Made by a program: the position numbers and the translations under genes | Notes under the pieces: generated by a model | The model's database searches: none | Told to the model about the DNA's origin: nothing | What the model saw: only the letters and a program-made list of their open reading frames with translations | DNA from: Alitta virens | Lineage: Eukaryota > Annelida > Polychaeta > Phyllodocida > Nereididae | DNA: 64,000 bases | Assembly (NCBI GenBank): GCA_932294295.1 | Contig: OW028576.1 | Location: 22,575,227-22,639,226 of the forward strand | Reading direction: 5' to 3' | Shown here: positions 13,901-24,016 of the stretch, one piece after another | Position numbering within the stretch: the stretch's first letter is position 1 | Layout: every line of letters begins with the position of its first letter

Positions 13901-16197
13901 TTCACTTTGTACGCCCAGTATTCTCCTGTACACTTGCCAGCCATACTTATCTATCCATACCGTAGTCGGACGTTAATGACCTTTAAGTTACAGGAATGAA
14001 CTTCAACTATCTTATACCCCTGTGCATAAAGCCAAAAAGCTAAGATAGAAAGCAACAAACGGGTTATGTTAGCAGACTGCAATTCAAGTTTGCCTTTTAC
14101 ATGGAAGTATATCAACTTATATCCCAAAATTCAAAATGTTTGAAAAAAAGACGTTCCCTTCTTGTACAGCCAAACACACCTTCAATGAATAATAGCATGA
14201 ATAGCATGAATAGCATGAATAGCATGAATAATAACAAGCCTCTACTGAATAGTTTTACAAATTATGATCGTTATAATTTTTTTTCGTGCCATATATTCTC
14301 TATGATCTTGCGTAATTGTGTTATTTGGAACTAAATTTATTTCTATCTGTTATTACAGGGATGGTTTAAAGGTATAGTTTTCATTAATGGACTCAATTTA
14401 GGAAGATACTGGAATGTGGGACCATATGAATATGTGTATGTTCCTTCACCCTGGCTCAAGAAAGGCACTAACGTGGCAAGTACATATGTTCTCATTTCAA
14501 CCGTGATACTTACAACTTTCAACATATATATAAAAAAAAATGCAATTAATGAGTCATGTAATATTTAATGAGGTTTCAACCTGTAAGGTCATTCACGTAT
14601 GTGCCAGTTTTGCGAGCTGGACAGGCATAACTTGCCACAAGGAGGCCTTGAGCATTAAAATGGCATTTAATGCATGATGATCAAATTGAATGATATGCCA
14701 TAGCAGAGTTCAATTGGTCACCATCAGATGAATAAAGTGTTCATGTTACTATTAGGCAATATGTGAAAGTTTTTTTTGTTTTTTTTTACCTACAGATTGT
14801 GATCTTTGAGATATATATGGGACGGGGTTCAATAGCCACACTGCGAACCACTAACACTACTGGAAAGGGTAAGCTCTGCAATCAAATTTATAAAATCAAA
14901 TTTTCCTGTATACCCTGTGACAGACTAGAAGAAATTCTTAAGACAATGTGACTGAGAGCGTCCAGATGATAGGGTGGGTTGGTGTATTGGGGCTTTACAT
15001 CCTGAATTCCTGCCCCTGCTGGGCTAATTAGGACAGGCAGTGACCATGGCAATGAGATGATGGATGAAACAGCCATCCATTTTAGGCTAAACCAGGATAT
15101 GAACTCCGGGACCCAGTGGTTGGAAGCCCAGCATGCTACCACTGAGCTAGGCCACCACCCTTAAGCCATATGATATGTTAAGGGCGTTCACACTGTCACG
15201 GATCAGACCTACGTATGACAAAACGGGCTATTCTTGCTCACTGGTGGCTCTGTTAATTTCGTATAAACTTTTTTCACGAACGTACATGAGGCCGTCATAG
15301 ATCGCTCAGCGGACGTCAGTCAAACGCTCGCGAACGTCTGTTGCCAAGCATACTTCAGGCATCCGTCAGGCACCCATAGATCGCTTGTGCGAGTGGTTCA
15401 AGAGTTAATGAGGATAGGGCTACGGATTGGCACAGAAGACAACGGACGTCAGCTGAGCCTGTTACGAGCATTGTAGGAGTGGACGCGAATGGATGGCGAG
15501 TATATACGGATGGACAGTGGCAACGTATGGCCAAGGATGGCCACGAATATACTTAGAACATACGTAGAACGTAACTAATATAAACAATTTACTCGTAGAA
15601 CGTCCGCCAAAGTTTTAAACATGTTTAAAAAAATGTGCCCTCTCCAGGTATGGTCACGGATGATTTAGCTCTACCAGAAGAGTTCTACGGATTAGCAGGA
15701 GTAAAAATAATTTTTCATCTGTGGTCATACGTAGGTTTTATACGTGACAGTGTGAACGCCCCTTTAGAGTTATGAATGGATAGGTTCAGATAGTTAGGTT
15801 TCATTTAGAGTTTACTTCCCTAAGTCACCTTCAAAAGGTTGAACTACATGTTGTATGCCAACACTCTCTTATGTAGCCATGCATAGGCGCTTCACAATTT
15901 CATCCAAATATAAATATTTAAATTAGAATAGAAAATTTTATCAGGAAATAGCATTAAATTGCAGAAAATCACAAAACACGCTGTTTCAAATAAACTTTTC
16001 TTCAAAATTGTTTGGGATTGATGTAATGATTCAGAACATTTAATGTTAAAAAGGAAGTTTATTCCATAAAACTGGACTACAGACAGACTTTGACCTTTCT
16101 GCAAAAGTATTTCGCAACCTTATGAGTGATTATTTTTATTTAATGATGTGTCAACACATTCTTGTATTTATTTCCAGCCCATTTGACGGGATTGTGA
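484..16197 (+). CDS. GH35 beta-galactosidase-like protein (GLB1L2/GLB1L3 type), 3' part of gene, predicted catalytically inactive
   Basis: Eighteen exons splice in frame to about 564 residues and a TGA stop: 484-552, 682-777, 949-1057, 1887-1979, 2253-2334, 2677-2832, 3640-3789, 5219-5308, 5783-5827, 6137-6192, 6305-6457, 6848-6925, 7022-7112, 11638-11725, 13168-13297, 14359-14475, 14796-14868, 16178-16197. The 5' exons (signal peptide, first barrel strands) lie upstream of the window. Family motifs, in order: [65 protein letters not shown]35 enzymes release terminal beta-galactose by a double displacement using two Glu. The acid/base Glu is kept (1929-1931), but the preceding Asn is Asp (QVEDEYG). 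The nucleophile position reads Ser (2772-2774, [13 protein letters not shown] where the family has S-E-F/Y). The frame is open throughout, so this looks like a maintained pseudoenzyme, perhaps a galactoside-binding secreted or lysosomal protein; that role is inference. All introns are GT-AG except the one after 14475, which is GC-AG. Confidence 0.9.
1452..1720 (+). repeat. tRNA-SINE family S2
   Basis: The head shows an A box (GTGGCCTAGTGGTCAAGG) and a B box (GGTTCGAGCTCCC), followed by a unique body ending near ...aggcctgccaagg. The same family occurs inverted at about 37806-38100 and 42456-42750. It sits in the intron after the exon ending at 1057. Confidence 0.75.
4946..4985. repeat. (GT)n microsatellite
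   Basis: About 19 GT units abut the SINE that follows. Confidence 0.95.
4986..5163 (-). repeat. tRNA-SINE family S1
   Basis: On the minus strand the head reads like a tRNA gene: A box TAGCTCAGAGGTAGCGC and a perfect B box GGTTCGATTCC. A conserved body follows, ending ...acgtaaagccctaat. Sister copies lie near 7231-7396, 7461-7650, 14971-15160, 46970-47145 and 49880-50064. It is antisense to the host gene. Confidence 0.85.
7231..7396 (-). repeat. tRNA-SINE family S1
   Basis: Same body and tRNA-like head as the copy at 4986-5163, with a mutated B box. Intronic and antisense to the GH35-like gene. Confidence 0.8.
7461..7650 (-). repeat. tRNA-SINE family S1
   Basis: A near-identical S1 copy only about 65 bp from the previous one and in the same orientation. 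The B box is intact. Confidence 0.85.
8820..9470. repeat. Interspersed repeat, inverted relative to 27740-28990
   Basis: Blocks here (gctgctggacgtcatgtc, the fragment translating as [16 protein letters not shown], cttattggagatatt) recur on the opposite strand between about 27740 and 28990. The family is not recognised. Limits are approximate. The short open frames inside are not supported as genes. Confidence 0.6.
9500..10000. repeat. Interspersed repeat, second copy near 44880-45310
   Basis: Shares with 44880-45310 the blocks cgaaagtgaaagctaatt, taatgcgaccatatctatag and a CCT-rich tract (9628-9663, a TCC/TTC microsatellite). Both copies are diverged and have no coding content. Confidence 0.55.
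10185..10315. repeat. Palindromic tandem array (ACTTTCGTGGTGCGAAAGT type)
   Basis: About four units of roughly 21 bp. The core ACTTTCGTGGTGCGAAAGT is a near-perfect palindrome. The flanks (atgagggggg... and ...ctgtctcccc) match, inverted, those of the array at 33060-33255, so both belong to one dispersed element. Confidence 0.7.
11990..12160 (+). repeat. Possible degraded tRNA-derived SINE
   Basis: GCCGTGGTCTGTAGCC resembles an A box and GCAGGTTCAAACCC resembles a B box about 45 bp later. The body matches no other copy here. The downstream stretch to about 12900 looks like further diverged SINE sequence. Intronic in the GH35-like gene. Confidence 0.4.
14191..14230. repeat. 9-bp tandem repeat (aatagcatg)n
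   Basis: Four exact units plus a partial one, within an intron of the GH35-like gene. Confidence 0.9.
14476..14795 (+). other. GC-AG intron of the GH35-like gene
   Basis: The upstream exon ends ...AACGTG and is followed by GCAAGT. The downstream exon begins ATTGTG after a T-rich tract and CAG. Phase 0 joining gives GTN-V-IVIFE, matching the family. No GT donor at this position keeps both frame and motif. Confidence 0.8.
14971..15160 (-). repeat. tRNA-SINE family S1 (diverged)
   Basis: Same layout as the other S1 copies, with more substitutions (ggggctttacatcc, damaged B box). It lies directly before a MITE. Confidence 0.8.
15181..15763. mobile_element. Non-autonomous Harbinger-type MITE, family A
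   Basis: The termini AGGG(G)CGTTCACACTGTCACG are inverted at both ends and flanked by TTA target duplications (15178-15180, 15764-15766). A 3-bp TWA duplication is typical of PIF/Harbinger. The interior is non-coding and full of CGNACGTC-type degenerate repeats. Inserted in the last intron of the GH35-like gene. Confidence 0.85.
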
Positions 16198-16304
16198 ATA
16201 ATGGGCAGTGCAATGATTCGAACATTATGTGATGTACAATGTGTGTTTCTTCTACCGCTGTGAACATGATTTAATAATTTGTTGTTATGAATTTAAGTAA
16301 TATC

Positions 16305-16310
16305 AATAAA
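16305..16310 (+). promoter_or_regulatory. Poly(A) signal of the GH35-like gene
   Basis: AATAAA lies 108 bp after the TGA stop at 16195-16197. It is the first canonical hexamer downstream on this strand. Confidence 0.6.
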
Positions 16311-17694
16311 CATATCCAAGAATACTTTATCATTATCTATATATGGTTCGTGCTATTTTGTGATACAATATGCGAATATTATGGGTGTTAGTTGATATTG
16401 CGTAGTCCCCATTTTTATCACAGGAGAAAACCTCAAGACATAGAATAGTGAACAAATTAGAAATTAATCGTATGATATCAAATAAATCAACCGATGAGTG
16501 GCTTAGGCTTATTATGTTTAATGACATGTTAACCTTCAAGGTCATTCCCTGCAAACACAAGCATATTGTGACAATCTTGTCACAATATTGTATATTATTG
16601 TCACAATATTGTAGATCACATTGTCGCAGTATGAATGTGTGGACTTTAGTAGAGTGTGCGGCAACATTATAATATTCCCAAAAGCATTATGAATATATTG
16701 TTAGAACAAACAGATTATTTTTATAAGTAATCCATCTAATACAATATTGTGAGAATATATTTACAGCATTGACATGTTTAACTAACATTTTGAGAGTATT
16801 GCAGATCATATTGTCACAACATTAAAGTGTCCACAGTAGAAACATTATTGCACATGTTTCCCTGAAATATAGCCAGAAGATACTCATGACATTGATATTA
16901 TTGTATTGAACAAATACTGTGACTACTAGTTGAACATAGGGCTACGGATTGGCACAGAAGACAACGGACGTCCGCTTGTTGAACATATTTTCACAAGATT
17001 GAAGTGTGGACCCTGAACACTTTGAAGCAATATTTTCTAAATATTAAGAAAAAAGATTTTCAATATTTTATAATATATATTTATATATTTAGGTTTAATA
17101 TATAAAATATAACAGCAACATGTCTGGAATAAGGAGAGAAAATCTTTATTTTCAAATGATCATTCGATCAGTATCTGGTAGTTATCAACTTCAACAAAAC
17201 TGCAATTTGTTCTTTTTATTATACTGAATATATAAATGGTAATGGTTGGTGAGCATTCACTTTGATGTATCTCTCCATATGATGTCTTGTTGTCAGTCAG
17301 GCTCATGGTAAGGTCCACTTCTACATCAGTATACACCTCTGAAAATTATAATTAGAAAATCTGTTTAAATTGAAACTCAGCATAAGCTATATATTATTTA
17401 CATTTGCATGACATTAGTGACACATTTCGAAGGGAATTAATCTTCATTTGTTGTCTACAATGACTTATCACTGACAACGCTACAAAAAATAATAAAAATA
17501 CCAATTAATTATTAATCTGCTTGTAGTCTTATTTTAGTCTGTTTGGGAAAATCTTTAATAAGCTATATATTACAAAGTGACTATGATGCCTTCTGACAAA
17601 TATAATCTCGATATGAATATCACTAACTGGCATTAAGTACACTAAGACTAAAGTCAAAACATCAGCATTTTCCGCAGACATGTGCTATGTTCAC
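16311..17694. other. Intergenic, no gene seen
   Basis: AT-rich. At 16564-16640 a short palindromic cluster repeats gtcacaatattgt. A 36-bp stretch at 16937-16972 is identical to 15415-15450 inside the family A MITE. I see no coding exon. Confidence 0.6.
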
Positions 17695-17838
17695 CTACAG
17701 TGTCCTGGACATAAGAATGTCTTTTTCCACTGATATAAACTCAAGGTGATCCTGTGAAATGGAAGAATGGAACCAGTTCTTTACATACTTGAATGTTGAA
17801 AAACTCTCACATGCAACTTGTGTTACAGCAAAAATGTG
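17695..17838 (-). pseudogene. hAT transposase C-terminal (hATC dimerisation) fragment
   Basis: On the minus strand, codons from about 17838 down to a TAG at 17695-17697 translate with the hATC-like motif VACESFSTFKYVKNWF, then DHLEFISVEKDIL. In hAT transposases and domesticated hAT proteins this region (ERxFSxLKxIKxxxRSxM...L) mediates dimerisation. Nothing recognisable of the catalytic core lies upstream: the open frame at 17878-18102 shows no family motif. I read it as a stranded 3' remnant of a hAT element. It could alternatively be the last exon of a domesticated gene on the minus strand; there is no evidence for that here. Confidence 0.6.
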
Positions 17839-18194
17839 AGTATGAATATGTATCCTAGGCCAACGAGGTGATATGCATCAGCCAGCAGGTTGTGTTAGGT
17901 AACAGTTCAAGGGGCAGTTTTTACCATCTTGTCGTCGTTTCAGAGATTTGAAAATATTTTGCCGCCATTGCTTGTGAAGCAAATAACGATCCAAGCACGC
18001 CCTCATTTGCCACCAAAGTCGCCTAAACATTGTATGCCACAGCACTGACCTGAACCTCCGTTTCTCGGGCACTTTTATGCCAATTTGTGCAATAATCAAC
18101 AATTATTAAACTTGATAACGACCAATTGCCTTCCTGGAAATCGGGTCAGTGTGAAATGCGGACCATGTGGACCAGCGCTAAACCAATCTAGAAT

Positions 18195-18213
18195 GGGGGG
18201 GGGGGGGGGGGGG
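18195..18213. repeat. Poly-G run of 19
   Basis: Nineteen consecutive G, a possible quadruplex or sequencing trouble spot in an otherwise AT-rich intergenic stretch (17839-19025) where I see no gene. Confidence 0.95.
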
Positions 18214-19025
18214 TAGCAGGATAGCGAGTAGACGCGAATAGGCATTCTACTGTATCTCACCTTTTCCCATCCATGGGAGTTAAAACAAATTGATAAATAC
18301 ATAATTAAATCACTGTTTAATTTAATAGAAATTATACATATGGCTATTGCAACTTATTTCATGAATTGATTGAATAAATGAAGCCTAATGCAATTACACA
18401 AATGTGCATACACAATAAGAAATATGGTGCCAGACAAATGGAAGATGAAAAGATAGTATACATATTTTACTGAATTGCAATTGGATACTTATAATTGAAT
18501 TGATTTAATTTTGTGGGTATGTTAACACAAAATTGAATTGGGATACTTCAGAGGGATTGGCTGAATAGCAGCCAAGATAGGTCTCCTTTGAGGTGTGAAT
18601 TACAATTAGCACTTGGTATAAACTGCCTAATATTATAAGCAATTAATAATATGGCCTAATTTTGAATTGGTCTAACATCACTATTTTTTTTAACTCAGTG
18701 CAGTTTGATTTCATATTAATTAAAAAAGCATAGTATTTTTTGTGTCATTCTGCTCACATTTTGAACTTATCTTTTGTTAAAGCAAATGAATTATAATAAA
18801 TACACTGAACAGTCAGCAGAAATTTGACGTTGGTCGTTCTGCAAACACTAATTTATTTATAAGGGGTGAGGGGAACTGTCTCGGCCAAAGCGTATTAAGT
18901 GCCCTTGGCATGTTATCTTTAAAGCTTCTATTGATTATGTCTAGCAGGGTTGGAAATTTGTAAAAATCATTTTACATTTTTGTCAATGGTGCAAACTAGG
19001 ACAGACTCTCAGATATCTTGTGTAA

Positions 19026-19748
19026 AGCCCTGGTCTCACATAGACTGTTTTGCCGTAGTGAACCCGTAGTATTACATAACGGTTATGCAACAGCTTTTTT
19101 CGCCAGCGACGGATTCTGGCGGCAAAAATGGTTCTACGGTGACTCTGGGGGTTCTACGGGTGACTCTGGGGGTTCTATGGATGACTCGGAGTAAGCCGAC
19201 GGGTAGTAGGAGTAACTCGACGGCTTTCAGGAGTAATCCGCCGAGTTGTAGGAGTAACTCGCCGACTGCTTCCAGCGTCAGCATCAGCGTAGGCAGGGAG
19301 GGGTGTTGTATATACTTTAAAAGGCTGCTGCTCCCCTAATTTAAGTCAGATTTTCGTCAAATAAAGACTGAATTGTAGTATAGTTCATACTGATTCCATA
19401 AGTGTTTTCGGATCGAAAATTAACCAAATATTAAGCGAGATATTTTATATTATATAATGAGCATATAAATCTATCTGTCTCTCTAAACTAAAATCGGACT
19501 AATATAAGGGGAGCAGCAATTAATAATATGGCCTAATTTTATGGCTTCACGGGTAATCCGCCGGCTTCCATGCAAGCATGGCTCTTCCGGCTACCGGGCC
19601 CGAAACTCCCAGCTTGGCCACGGGTCCCAGGTGTTACTCGACGGGTATCGCTTGGTATCCACGGGTAGCCATCAGGTTGGAGCAGGGAAGCGCATTGCGT
19701 AACCGTTATATAATACTACGGGAAAACCGGCTATGTGAGACCGGGGCT
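19026..19748. mobile_element. Non-autonomous Harbinger-type element, family C
   Basis: The ends are inverted (AGCCC(T/C)GGTCTCACATAG) and flanked by TAA on both sides (19023-19025, 19749-19751). Subterminal zones carry many GGAGTAACTCGCCGA-like short repeats. The interior holds a block with TATATACTTTAAAAGGC and a tcgtcaaataaag segment that recurs inside the elements at 44087 and 58092. Open frames through the GC-rich short repeats are artefacts. Confidence 0.85.
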
Positions 19749-21082
19749 TAATGCTGAGGCAATGCCATGTCAATGACAAATGATCATATGATGATAGAGA
19801 TATACTGCCTAGTGCCTAAGCTAAACACCAGACATTGGTTGAATTCATTTCATGATCATAGTAATTAATATAATTAGCATCATTTCCAGCTTACTATTTA
19901 AATATGTAGTTTCTATAGGGCATTAAATGAATTCCATGCAATTACATAGGTGAGGATTCCTTTGACAGCTCAAGCCCCTGCTTCCCCTTAATTGCTAGTC
20001 AATTGATATTTTGATGGCCCTTTTTGGTCTTTTAACTGGTCCTCTGGACCGACCGCTAGGCTTCTCCAATCGGTCATAACCTTTTCAAACTTACAAGCCT
20101 GATGTCCAGTTGCATCAGAAAGACATTAGCGAACGGTAAAGCCATGAATAACTCTGGGGAATTTCTAGTTGAGCAACAGGCAACAGCAACCAGCAGGATC
20201 GTGGAGCAAGCATTCAAGAGTCTCAATTAACTTATTTTACTACTACTCTATTAATCATTGTGCACATAAGATGTTGCTATGCTATAATTAGCATGTTTAA
20301 AAGAACTATTTTGTTCAGCCATGCGTTGCTTTCAACGTGCGTAGTAACAGTAATTTTCCTGCCACTTTGAAACCAATCAGACCCTTCATCTGCAATTTCG
20401 GCAAGAGGGTCTGTTGTCAGACTGATTGAATTAAATATTAGTGATGCGGACCACACTGGACCGACTGGTTCATGGGCGGTCCATGGATCAAAAAAATTGG
20501 GATTAGGCTCAATCTAAATTGCCACATTTTTTTTCACTTAACAGATCTCATCTATGTCTTTTCAGAATTTCCAAATATCATATTATATAAAAAAAATAAT
20601 TCTCATAAGAATTGGCAAATACATGTATCATAATGTATAACACATCAGTGTCTTCTCAGAAAACATTTTTAAAACATCATTTCAGTCTCTTTATCATATA
20701 TAACATGTGCACTGCAAATGAAAAAAAAAAAACTTACAATAGGCAATATCATGTCAGCACTATGCTTAACTTACCAGATTAGTAAAATTGGGTCATGAGA
20801 CTCATGTGTAATACACACACCTACAAAAAAAAGAAGAAATAGAATAAAGAATTGATGTATATATCAGTGTAACATTAATTTATTATTGCTTAATGGGAAA
20901 TGGAAAGAGCACAAAATAAATTTATTTATGACCATGATTGTAAATTCCCTAATGTAAAAATTTAGCATTGAATACACTCCTTGTTTTCATGGAAACTAAT
21001 ATTGATAAATTTGTCTAAGTACTGCTCAATTGGCTTGATGCCGTTGAGTTTAATTATACTTAGACTTTGTAGTGTGTACTGA
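19749..21082. other. Intergenic, no gene seen
   Basis: AT-rich. No exon, RNA gene or element with both ends could be recognised. Confidence 0.5.
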
Positions 21083-21759
21083 AGGGGCTGTCTCACCGTC
21101 ACATAGAAGATCGACATATGATGACGGATGAAACTTATTTACTCTTGCTCATCCTTGTCCATATATGATTCACTTGCCAGGCGTTTTACGTATACTCGCG
21201 GTTTTTCGTAATCACTCCTGGTTGCACTGGACTACTCACGAGCATACGTGGACAGGGCAAAAACATTTAAACATGTTTAAAATTTTGGTGGACGTTCTAC
21301 GAGTGAATTGTTTATATTAGTTACTTGCTGGGGAATCCAAGTATGTTCTACAGCCATACGTAGCCATAAGTAGCCATACATAGCCATAAGTAGCCATAAG
21401 TAGCCATACGTAGCCATACGTAGCCATACGTAGCCATACGTAGCCATACGTAGCCATACGTAGCCATTGTCCATCTGTATATACTTGCCATTCACTCGCG
21501 AACGCTCGTATAATGCTCGTAAAGTGCTCAGTAGACGGATGCCTGACGGATGCCTAACGATGGACATTTGGCGAGCGTTTGAAGGACGTCCGGCGAGTGT
21601 TTAATGGGCATGTGGCAAGCGATCTACAACTGCCTCACGTACGTACATTCTTTGAAAGCATTTATACATGATTAACAGAGCCAAGAGTGAACACGTATAG
21701 CTACGTATAGCCCATTTTTGACGTACATAGGTATTGTACGTGACAGTGAGATCGCCCCT
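21083..21759. mobile_element. Family A MITE carrying a 10-bp minisatellite
   Basis: The ends AGGGGCTGTCTCACCGTCAC and its inverted partner ...GTGACAGTGAGATCGCCCCT match family A. The flanks are TGA and TAA, a one-base-diverged TWA duplication. At 21350-21470 the 10-mer tagccatacg is repeated about 12 times. The open frame through it (MATYGYVWLR-like) is a by-product of the repeat. Confidence 0.8.
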
Positions 21760-22470
21760 TAAGTGTACTATCATGCAATGAACTTTACTGTTCGTTGAAT
21801 ATTCAACGAATCTCCAATATCCAATGAACTTGACTGGCCTTGTTAATATGAGCATGATGCCCAATTTTTTTAATTCCAATCTCAAAAATGTTTGAGAGTG
21901 AAGTCCTACAATTTTGCAGTTGGTCATCATTCATATACAGGTACCTATGAAAAATATTCATGAAAATCTTAGACAGTCATTTGGGAGGGCCAGGTGATTT
22001 GGCATGCAATGACCCAATATATAACATTTCGAGGTATACCTAAAATAAGAATTAATGTTTAAAGGTTGTATATATTATGTAGTGGCGACAGTAGGCGAAT
22101 AATGTAAAGCCCCGTTCCCACATAGCCGAGTTTCTCGTAGTCAACTCGTAGTAATAACAAAAATTACGTAACACCCAAAATTCGAGGAGTTGGCGACGAA
22201 TTTTTGCGGAAAAAGTGACCAGGAGTGACTCGCCGAATTACTCACCGAATTACTCACCGAGTTACTCGGCGGGTTCAGCGAGCGACTCGCCGAGTACCAG
22301 GAGTGACTCGCCAAGTTGCAGCCAATTAGTGAACGATTTCGAGGAGAGTGTCGGCGAGTTAGAGGAGTAAATCGCCGAGTACCAGGAGTAACTCGCCGAG
22401 TACCAGGAGTAACTCGTAAAGTCGACGAGTTATACTCATGATACTCATCAGGGTTATTACTTAAATTATT

Positions 22471-22510
22471 ATGCAAATAGCTGTGTTTAATTACAAAAAT
22501 ATATAAATAG
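22471..22510 (+). promoter_or_regulatory. Octamer + TATA promoter of the Harbinger transposase gene
   Basis: ATGCAAAT (22471-22478) is followed 22 bp later by ATATAAATAG (22501-22510), and the ATG lies at 22567. Initiation about 30 bp after TATA would leave a 5' UTR of roughly 35 nt. The octamer-TATA spacing resembles that of histone H2B promoters. Confidence 0.55.
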
Positions 22511-22566
22511 GGGCTGCATCTTCTGTTCTTGATCATTCTGTCTGTAGCTGCTGAAGAGAGAGGACC

Positions 22567-23891
22567 ATGGACATGCATCAGACAGAACATCAGAATAGAG
22601 TCTTGGTACTACTAGCTGCTCATGCGAATCTGCAACTTGCTGTTGTTGCAGCAGCATTACTTGAGGATGAGGAGAGTAAGAAGAAAGAAGAAAGAAAATT
22701 AGCAGCCATGAGGAGGAAGAGGAGGAGGAGGTGTTGGGTGAGGCCCTGGCTGCTGAGAAGACCTCAGATGGGACAGTATGAGCGTCTACTGACTGAACTG
22801 ATGCAAGAGGACACTTCTAGTTATACTAACTTTTTGAGAATGGAACCAGCCATGTTTCAAGGGATCCTTGGCAAAATAGGTCATAGGATTACCAAAGAAG
22901 ACACCTTCTGGAGGAAATCTTTGGATCAGGACTCAGACTTGCCATCACCCTCCGCTATTTGGCAACTGGAAACAGCTACAGGTCCCTCATGTATGGCTTC
23001 AGAGTGGCTTACAATACCATCAGCAACATAATTCGAGAAGTCTGTGAAGCCATCATTGCGGAGTATAATGAAGATGTCCTGGCATGCCCCACAACTCCAG
23101 AAGAGTGGAGAGAAGTTGCGAAACTGTTCTATTCAAGGTGGAACTTTCCTCACTGTATTGGAGCCATTGATGGGAAGCATGTGGCCATCAAATGTCCTCC
23201 AAAAGGTGGTTCAGTGTATTTCAATTACAAGGGCTTCCATTCCATCGTACTCATGGCTCTTGTGGATGCTGATTACAAGTTCCTCTATGTAGACTGTGGA
23301 GCAAACGGCGCTGGATCTGATGGAGGAGTTTTTAATGATACACTCCTGAGAGAAGGACTTGAAGAAGGGACCATTGGATTACCTCCACCTGAACCAATTC
23401 TTCCTGGTCACAGACCTCTTCCCTACTTCATTGTCGGAGATGATGCCTTCCCCTTGAGAACCTGGCTGATGAAGCCACTGCCTCTCAGAAACATGACCAA
23501 AGAGCAGAGGATATACAATTACCGCCTCTCCCGGGCAAGAAGAATTGTGGAAAACGCATTTGGGATCCTTGCAGCAAGGTTCAGGTGTCTCCTGACTACC
23601 ATGCCACAAAGAACTAAGACAGTGGAATCCATAGTCATTGCATGTTGCTGCCTCCACAATCTGATGAGAATAACTTATCCGACTGCTCAGAACATCATGC
23701 TGGAACATGAAGATCCAATCACACATTGTATCATCCCAGGAACTTGGAGGGCAGCTGGAGAAATCGCTGAAATGCCACCAACAAATAGAGGGCATTCTAT
23801 GACTGAAGCAGCCAAGAATCAACGGCAGTACTTGGTGGACTTTGTCAATTCAGACGAAGGAAGAGTGCCATGGCAAGATGACATGGTATAA
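22567..23891 (+). pseudogene. PIF/Harbinger DDE transposase (nuclease), single-base frameshift
   Basis: Cuts and pastes the element at TWA targets, together with its Myb-like partner. The N-terminal frame runs 22567 to the break near 22926-22930: basic stretch RRKRRRRCW, then WVRPWLLRRPQMGQYE and NFLRMEPAMFQGIL, typical of the family. The C-terminal frame continues to TAA at 23889-23891 with RYLATGNSYRSLMYGF (helix-turn-helix region) and the DDE catalytic domain. The triad is intact: D at 23169-23171 (GAIDGKHV), D at 23319-23321 (GSDGGVF), E at 23550-23552 (VENAFGIL), spaced 50 and 77 residues. One missing base near 22928, where the family has LDPGLRLAI, shifts the frame. Uninterrupted it would be about 441 residues, the normal family size. 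The break may be a real inactivating mutation, a sequencing error or, less likely, programmed frameshifting. Intronless. Confidence 0.92.
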
Positions 23892-23911
23892 AGATTCCAC
23901 AAAACAACCCC

Positions 23912-23949
23912 GGCCTTTTTCAAGGCCACCAAATCCTCCCAAAAGAGCA
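23912..23949 (+). terminator. Histone-type 3' end signal of the transposase gene (stem-loop + downstream element)
   Basis: GGCCTTTTTCAAGGCC (23912-23927) folds into a 6-bp stem with a TTTC loop and is followed by ACCA. It lies 20 nt after the stop codon. Thirteen nt further is AAAAGAGCA (23941-23949), which matches the U7-snRNA-complementary histone downstream element (AAAGAGCTG in vertebrates). Canonical histone mRNA ends have exactly this arrangement. The same 16-mer, spacing and downstream element follow the partner gene on the other strand. Confidence 0.75.
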
Positions 23950-24016
23950 GACCATGTACACTTCTTGTGTAATAAAAAAAAAAGTTCCTGTCTGACCCAC
24001 ACAAAATATTTTATTG

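Noticed and set aside
22141..22590. 149-residue open frame on the minus strand in the left subterminal region
   Set aside because: It runs through GAGTAACTCGCC-type direct repeats (repeating RVTPGTRR); same artefact at 58199-58414, 59815-60147 and 19072-19339.
23379..23822. 147-residue minus-strand open frame
   Set aside because: Antisense shadow of the transposase catalytic domain.
23912..23949. Stem-loop as evidence for a genuine histone gene nearby
   Set aside because: The genes directly upstream of both stem-loops are a transposase and a MADF-like protein inside one TIR-bounded element; no histone fold was found.
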